A stretch of DNA of 8,787 nt, from contig JAKSDE010000066.1 of NCBI GenBank assembly GCA_022360235.1, positions 1 to 8,787 of the forward strand. Direction: 5' to 3'. This document shows, one piece after another, positions 5,178 to 8,787 of the stretch (positions are counted from its first letter, which is position 1; each line of letters opens with the position of its first letter). Origin of the DNA: Cytophagales bacterium. Lineage in GTDB: Bacteria > Bacteroidota > Bacteroidia > Cytophagales > Amoebophilaceae. The position numbers and the translations under genes were made by a program. The notes below the pieces were generated by a model. That model made no database searches. It had not been told where the DNA came from and worked only from the letters and a program-made list of their open reading frames with translations.

Positions 5178-5957
5178 CTAAATAGAGATACCTCTAATAA
5201 CCCCTCTTTCAGAGTTTCTAATGAAATTAAGTATTTCATCTCTTTCTTTGGAAGGTTTCATTTCGTGTTCAATTTTGTCTAGTGCTTTGGAGAGAGGAAA
5301 ACCTTTTTGAAAAATATATCGGTAGATATCTTGAATTTCATTGACCTTTTTATTGGTACTCCCCCGTCTTCTCAGTCCTACTGAGTTAATACCACAATAG
5401 CGCAAAGGTTCTCTGGCTGCTTTAATGTAAGGAGGAATATCTTTTCTTACGAGCGATCCACCGGCAATCATTACATGCGGACCAATTTTTACAAACTGGC
5501 GTATAGCGGTTGTTCCGCCAACATTCGTCCAAGGGCCTACCCAAATATGACCTGCAAGTTGAACAGCATTGCTTAAGATACAATTATCTCCCACTACACA
5601 GTCATGGGCAACGTGTACATAAGCCATGAGTAAACAGTTACCACCAATGATAGTTTTATATTTATCGGTAGTACCTCTACTGATAGTTACGTATTCTCTT
5701 ATAATGGTATTGTCGCCAATTTCAGCTGTAGTTTCTTCTCCATTGAACTTCAAGTCTTGTGGTATCGCGGAGATTACTGCTCCTGAAAATATTTTACAGT
5801 TTTTCCCTATCCTTGCCCCCTCCATGATAGCCACATTAGGGCCAATCCATGTTCCTTCATCGATTACTACGTTTTTATTAATGGTTGTAAATGGCTCTAT
5901 GACGACGTTTTTTGCAATCTTAGCCTGAGGGTGTATGTAGGATAATGGATGACTCAT
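5178..5957 (-). CDS. lpxA: UDP-N-acetylglucosamine O-acyltransferase
   Basis: Catalyses the first step of lipid A synthesis, moving a 3-hydroxyacyl chain from ACP to the 3-OH of UDP-GlcNAc in the cytoplasm; it acts as a left-handed beta-helix trimer. The protein has 259 residues against 262 in E. coli. Hexapeptide repeats run through about the first 180 residues. The HVAHDC motif gives His115 and catalytic His118 (E. coli 122 and 125), and LAGH gives His137. Gly166 aligns with the E. coli chain-length residue Gly173. The position of E. coli His160 is Arg153 (AIRQF). The C-terminal helical part ends RGVIRGISI. The ATG overlaps the lpxC-fabZ stop as ATGA, so translation is probably coupled. The TAG stop is contributed by the end of an adjoining IS relic, so the last few residues may be IS-modified. 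Function is otherwise secure. Confidence 0.96.
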   Translation of the reverse strand: MSHPLSYIHPQAKIAKNVVIEPFTTINKNVVIDEGTWIGPNVAIMEGARIGKNCKIFSGAVISAIPQDLKFNGEETTAEIGDNTIIREYVTISRGTTDKYKTIIGGNCLLMAYVHVAHDCVVGDNCILSNAVQLAGHIWVGPWTNVGGTTAIRQFVKIGPHVMIAGGSLVRKDIPPYIKAAREPLRYCGINSVGLRRRGSTNKKVNEIQDIYRYIFQKGFPLSKALDKIEHEMKPSKERDEILNFIRNSERGVIRGISI

Positions 5958-7348
5958 GGGCTCTTCTCAACAATTTTGGCTGTCATAACTGCTTCGCATA
6001 CTAGATTGTTTCCTACAAAGGCCTGCCCCTTCACTTTAGAGAAGCCTCGCTTGACAGGTGCTAGGAATTCACATTTCAAAACTAAGGTATCTCCTGGGAG
6101 TACTATTTTTCTAAACCTACAATCATCTATCGCTAGTAAGTAAGTCCAATAGTTTTCAGGATCTGAAATCGTGCTGAGTACTAAAATGCCCCCTGTTTGT
6201 GCTAGTGCTTCTACTTGTAATACACCTGGCATAACAGGATTATTAGGGAAGTGGCCCTGAAAGAATGGTTCATTAATACTTACATTTTTTACTCCTGTTA
6301 CACTATTATTATCCAACTGTGTAATTTTATCTACCAATTGAAAGGGGTATCTGTGAGGAAGGATTTTTGTGATTTTGTTGATATCAAGAAGTGGCTTGCT
6401 GGTTGAGTCATACTGAGGTAAACTAGCCTTTTCATATTCGAGCATATGTTTTCTCAATTTTTTAGCAAACGCAACATTCGCTGCATGACCAGGCCTTGCT
6501 GCCAAGATTTGGGCTTTAATAGGCCTGCCTGCTAAAGTCAAATCTCCCACTAAATCAAGGAGTTTGTGTCTAGCAGGCTCATTTCTGTACCGTAACTCAA
6601 CATTATTTAAAATTCCTTCTTTTACCTCCTTAATATCGGGTATATTAAATATATTAGATAATTTTACCAGCTCGTTTTCCTTGACTAATCTATCAACCAC
6701 GACAACCGCATTACTGAGGTTACCTCCTTTGATAAGATTATTATTATAGAGTGTCTCTAGTTCATGTAAAAAGGAAAAGGTTCTACAAGCAGCAATTTCT
6801 TTTTCAAATTTTTTAATATCTGTGAGTGAGGCATGCTGATTTCCTAGCACAGGTGAATTGTAATCAATCATTACCGTTACTCTGTAGTCATCTAAAGGAA
6901 GTGCTGCAATCTCTACTTCATTGTCTTTATCTCGATAAAATATGCCTTCATGTACTTCAAAGAAATTTCTAGGCGCATCTTGCTCTTCTGTACCCACCTC
7001 TTCTAGTGCTTTTACAAAAGGCATTGCGCTACCATCCATGATAGGTGCCTCAGAGGCATCTAGTTGAATAAGTACATTATCAATCTCTAATCCTGTTAAT
7101 GCTGCTAAGGTATGTTCGATGGTACCTACTCTAGCGTCATTTTGTTCTAGTGTAGTTCCCCTTGACACGTCTACTACATACTCAACGTTAGCATCGATGG
7201 TGGGGCTGTCTTCCAAATCTATTCGTTGAAACTTTATTCCGTGGTTAGGAGGAGCAGGCAAGAAGGTCATTGTCACTTCGAGGCCTGTATGTAGCCCCAC
7301 CCCTGAAAGAGCAACGGGTTTCTTGATAGTGTGTTGTTTTGTATTCAT
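5954..7348 (-). CDS. lpxC-fabZ: Bifunctional LpxC deacetylase / FabZ dehydratase
   Basis: A fusion of 464 residues. Residues 1 to about 305 are UDP-3-O-acyl-N-acetylglucosamine deacetylase, the committed step of lipid A synthesis. The zinc ligands are His79 (in IEHT), His261 and Asp265 (in ARHKLLDLVGD), with catalytic Glu78 and His288 (PGH); spacing matches E. coli His79, His238, Asp242 and His265. After a short linker, about 320-464 is FabZ, the 3-hydroxyacyl-ACP dehydratase of fatty-acid synthesis: LPHRYPF, then active-site His366 (GHFPNNP) and Glu380 (VEALAQ), 14 apart as in E. coli His54/Glu68. The fusion is characteristic of Bacteroidota and joins two enzymes that draw on the same 3-hydroxyacyl-ACP pool. 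The gene sits 89 bp after lpxD and overlaps lpxA by 4 bp. The 89-bp gap holds no clear promoter or terminator, so one operon is likely. Confidence 0.97.
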   Translation of the reverse strand: MNTKQHTIKKPVALSGVGLHTGLEVTMTFLPAPPNHGIKFQRIDLEDSPTIDANVEYVVDVSRGTTLEQNDARVGTIEHTLAALTGLEIDNVLIQLDASEAPIMDGSAMPFVKALEEVGTEEQDAPRNFFEVHEGIFYRDKDNEVEIAALPLDDYRVTVMIDYNSPVLGNQHASLTDIKKFEKEIAACRTFSFLHELETLYNNNLIKGGNLSNAVVVVDRLVKENELVKLSNIFNIPDIKEVKEGILNNVELRYRNEPARHKLLDLVGDLTLAGRPIKAQILAARPGHAANVAFAKKLRKHMLEYEKASLPQYDSTSKPLLDINKITKILPHRYPFQLVDKITQLDNNSVTGVKNVSINEPFFQGHFPNNPVMPGVLQVEALAQTGGILVLSTISDPENYWTYLLAIDDCRFRKIVLPGDTLVLKCEFLAPVKRGFSKVKGQAFVGNNLVCEAVMTAKIVEKSP

Positions 7349-7437
7349 TTAAAATGTAACCAGTAACTAAAACTATTTTAAAACGTACTACATTATCTTT
7401 AGGTATTAAATAATTACTTCTTGCTTCAGCACAGCCT

Positions 7438-8472
7438 TCAAGTCACAAATTTAGTAATTTTTTCTAGATTTTTTATCTTTTCTGCTAACTCGGGCAACTT
7501 TTTAAAAAGCGCATAGCATGTCAGATACTTTTTCTTCTCAAAACCTGGACTCCCTAAGAGGACTTCTCCTCCTTTTTTGAAAGATTTTGTAATGCCTGAC
7601 TGGGCTGCAATGGTAGTAGCTTCACCAATTTCTACATGGCCAACGACTCCTGTCTGGCCAGCTAGTATGCAGGAGGGGCCTATTTTTGAAGAACCAGAAA
7701 TACCTGATTGGGCTGCTATAGCGGTATTCTTACCAATTTCTACATTATGGGCTACTTGCACCAAGTTGTCAATCTTTACACCTGCTCTAATGATGGTTGA
7801 CCCTAACGTAGCACAATCTATAGCTGTATTAGCACCGATCTCCACACGATCTTCTAAAATAACGTTGCCCAATTGGGGAACCTTTCTATAACCCTTATCA
7901 GCCTGGGGGGCAAAGCCAAACCCCTCACTTCCTATTACAGTACCTGCGTGGATTACACAGTGATTACCAACAACACAGTCTTTGTAAATTTTTACGCCAC
8001 TATAAATAATCGTTTGATCTCCGATATAAACATTATCTCCAATATAAACATGGGGAAAAATCTTAACATCATTACCAATCTTGACATTATCCCCAACGTA
8101 AGAGAAGGCGCCTCTATAAATGTTTTGTCCAGTAATTGTGTTTTTACCAAGGTAAGCAGGTTCCTCCACTCCTTTTTTTCTCGAGCTTATTATTTTGTAG
8201 TATTCTTCCAATAATAGACTAAAGCTGGTATAAGGGTCCTCAACAAAAATGAGGGTAGCTTCAACGGGCTTTAAAGGGGTAAACCCTTTTTTTACTATGA
8301 CTGCACTTGCCTTCGTGGTATAAATGTAATTTTCATACTTAGGATTAGCCAGAAAAGTAACGCTTCCTGGCTCTCCTTCTTGAATTTTACTGAGTTGATT
8401 GATCTTAGTATCTCCTTTGCCTACTATCACGCCCTTCAACAGCTGTGCAATTTTAGCAACCGTCAATTCCAT
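7438..8472 (-). CDS. lpxD: UDP-3-O-acylglucosamine N-acyltransferase
   Basis: Third lipid A enzyme: N-acylates UDP-3-O-acyl-glucosamine using 3-hydroxyacyl-ACP, giving the diacyl product used by LpxH/LpxI. The protein has 344 residues against 341 in E. coli. An N-terminal uridine-binding domain covers about 1-100 (VTFLANPKY at 38-46). A left-handed beta-helix of hexapeptide repeats follows from about 105 to 300 (IGDNVYIGD, IGANTAIDCATLGS). The catalytic histidine is His242 in NLVQVAHNVEIG (E. coli His239). A C-terminal helical tail ends KNLEKITKFVT. It is the first gene of the minus-strand lpxD / lpxC-fabZ / lpxA cluster, the usual Bacteroidota order. A TAnnTTTG element lies 19 bases before the start and no Shine-Dalgarno is visible. 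The frame is intact and the assignment secure. Confidence 0.96.
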   Translation of the reverse strand: MELTVAKIAQLLKGVIVGKGDTKINQLSKIQEGEPGSVTFLANPKYENYIYTTKASAVIVKKGFTPLKPVEATLIFVEDPYTSFSLLLEEYYKIISSRKKGVEEPAYLGKNTITGQNIYRGAFSYVGDNVKIGNDVKIFPHVYIGDNVYIGDQTIIYSGVKIYKDCVVGNHCVIHAGTVIGSEGFGFAPQADKGYRKVPQLGNVILEDRVEIGANTAIDCATLGSTIIRAGVKIDNLVQVAHNVEIGKNTAIAAQSGISGSSKIGPSCILAGQTGVVGHVEIGEATTIAAQSGITKSFKKGGEVLLGSPGFEKKKYLTCYALFKKLPELAEKIKNLEKITKFVT

Positions 8473-8490
8473 AAGGAAATTTTTTTGTTA

Positions 8491-8498
8491 CAAAGATA
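8491..8498 (-). promoter_or_regulatory. Possible -7 promoter element for the lpx operon
   Basis: Read on the minus strand this is TATCTTTG, an exact fit to the Bacteroidota -7 consensus TAnnTTTG. It lies 19-26 bases before the lpxD ATG, implying a very short leader of roughly a dozen bases. No TTTG-like -33 box sits at the usual distance, so support is partial. Confidence 0.35.
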
Positions 8499-8677
8499 AA
8501 GATATCTCAGCAGAGTAGTAATAAAATTTTTTCATAATTTTTCTCTTATAGTAATTCATGTTGAATTAAGAATTTTTAAGTTTCAGAAGAGAGCGATTGA
8601 AAAATACTTCAAGATACTCCAATACATTCAATACTCTACTCAATCAATGAACCGCTTTCTAAGGTCTATGCTATAGC
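8499..8677. other. Intergenic, nothing recognised
   Basis: AT-rich spacer between the lpxD promoter area and the IS end at 8678. No open frame with recognisable content is seen on either strand. AAGGTC (8661-8666) can pair with GACCTT (8683-8688) across the IS boundary. CTATGCTATA (8666-8675) is repeated inverted at 8754-8763; I can give neither a function. Confidence 0.5.
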
Positions 8678-8787
8678 TAGGCGACCTTTAACAATTATTC
8701 AATGCTGTGTTTTTTACACTTAAAACGGCTATTTTAGCTCACAAAAACTCATGTATAGCATAGCAATATTTGCAAGAAAACCCTTTA
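8678..8787 (+). mobile_element. Start of a second IS5-like copy, runs off the window
   Basis: From 8678 the plus strand reads TAGGCGACCTTTAACAAT and continues to GTGTTTTTTAC at 8717. This matches the minus strand from 5180 to 5142 (TAGTCGACCCTTAACAAG ... GTGTTTTTAC) with about four mismatches and one extra T over 39-40 bases. It is the transposase-proximal terminus of the same element family. The interior extends to the right beyond 8787, with a candidate transposase start at 8751. How much of this copy survives cannot be told from this window. Confidence 0.7.
8751..8787 (+). CDS. Possible transposase start, cut by window end
   Basis: ATG at 8751, 73 bases inside the IS terminus, opens a frame MYSIAIFARKPF that is still open at the window edge. 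The downstream 25 bases recur at 4819-4843, where the same frame reads VAILARKTF, which suggests conserved coding sequence of the element. Only 12 residues are visible, so identity rests on position within the IS. It could be intact or a fragment. Confidence 0.4.
   Translation, partial: MYSIAIFARKPF

Larger units (their letters stand above)
4872..5180 (-). mobile_element. Internally deleted IS5-like element
   Basis: The left terminus reads TAGTCGACCCTGAAGTATT from 4872. The right terminus, read inward on the minus strand from 5180, is TAGTCGACCCTTAACAAG. The shared TAGTCGACCCT forms terminal inverted repeats. Between them is only the C-terminal codon stretch of a transposase on the minus strand (4997-5131); the start and the catalytic core are missing. 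Another copy of the right terminus occurs at 8678-8717 with about four mismatches over 39-40 bases, which confirms it as a true element end. The outer three bases of the right end form the lpxA stop codon. The runs of 7 and 6 G at 4957-4963 and 4973-4978 are unusual in this AT-rich DNA. Confidence 0.7.

Noticed and set aside
5626..5928. Plus-strand 100-codon frame opposite lpxA
   Set aside because: It is antisense to a confident lpxA with catalytic motifs; composition is that of a shadow frame.
7577..8214. Two plus-strand frames of 104 and 113 codons opposite lpxD
   Set aside because: They are antisense to the hexapeptide-repeat region of lpxD, whose periodic codons keep the opposite strand open.
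1..8787. tRNA, rRNA, CRISPR array or toxin-antitoxin pair
   Set aside because: Looked for on both strands; no cloverleaf, rRNA-like block, spaced direct repeats or paired small genes were seen. The only regular repeats are the ankyrin codon units.

Overview
The window looks like the chromosome of an intracellular Bacteroidota symbiont, most like the Amoebophilus/Cardinium group (order Cytophagales). The reasons are the fused lpxC-fabZ gene inside an lpxD / lpxC-fabZ / lpxA cluster (a Bacteroidota hallmark), AT-rich DNA, no clear Shine-Dalgarno sequences, two TAnnTTTG-like promoter elements, eukaryotic-style ankyrin-repeat genes, and abundant decayed insertion sequences. The genus is inference; the phylum is well supported.

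Layout. 1-639 has no intact gene. It holds two REP-like hairpins in inverted orientation, a solitary end of an IS that recurs later in the window, and a possible promoter for cysS. 640-2130 (+) is an intact cysteinyl-tRNA synthetase. 2205-2993 (+) is an ankyrin-repeat lipoprotein. Its frame is broken by one extra A in a poly-A tract, and the ankyrin coding continues in the next frame to 3174. 3175-3621 is unrecognised. 3622-3873 (+) is a broken IS1595-type transposase, cut off exactly where a second copy of the ankyrin-gene leader begins. 3920-4795 (+) is the second ankyrin lipoprotein, an intact paralogue with seven near-identical repeats. 4819-5180 is IS debris: a scrap resembling a transposase N-terminus, a 24-bp perfect palindrome made of IS ends, and a roughly 309-bp internally deleted IS5-like element whose outer end supplies the lpxA stop codon. 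5178-8472 (-) is the lipid A cluster. 8678-8787 is the start of another copy of the same IS5-like element, running off the window.

How the genes work together. LpxA, LpxC and LpxD catalyse the first steps of lipid A synthesis, and the FabZ half of the fusion serves fatty-acid elongation from the shared 3-hydroxyacyl-ACP pool. lpxC-fabZ and lpxA overlap by ATGA. CysS is an unrelated housekeeping enzyme. The two ankyrin lipoproteins are probably envelope-anchored protein-binding proteins, possibly host-facing. They form a recently duplicated, recombining pair.

The most interesting signals are the poly-A frameshift in the first ankyrin gene, the mosaic evolution of the ankyrin pair next to an IS breakpoint, and one IS family that can be reconstructed from at least three separate fragments here. 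I found no CRISPR array, rRNA or tRNA, and nothing I would call a new defence or metabolic system.
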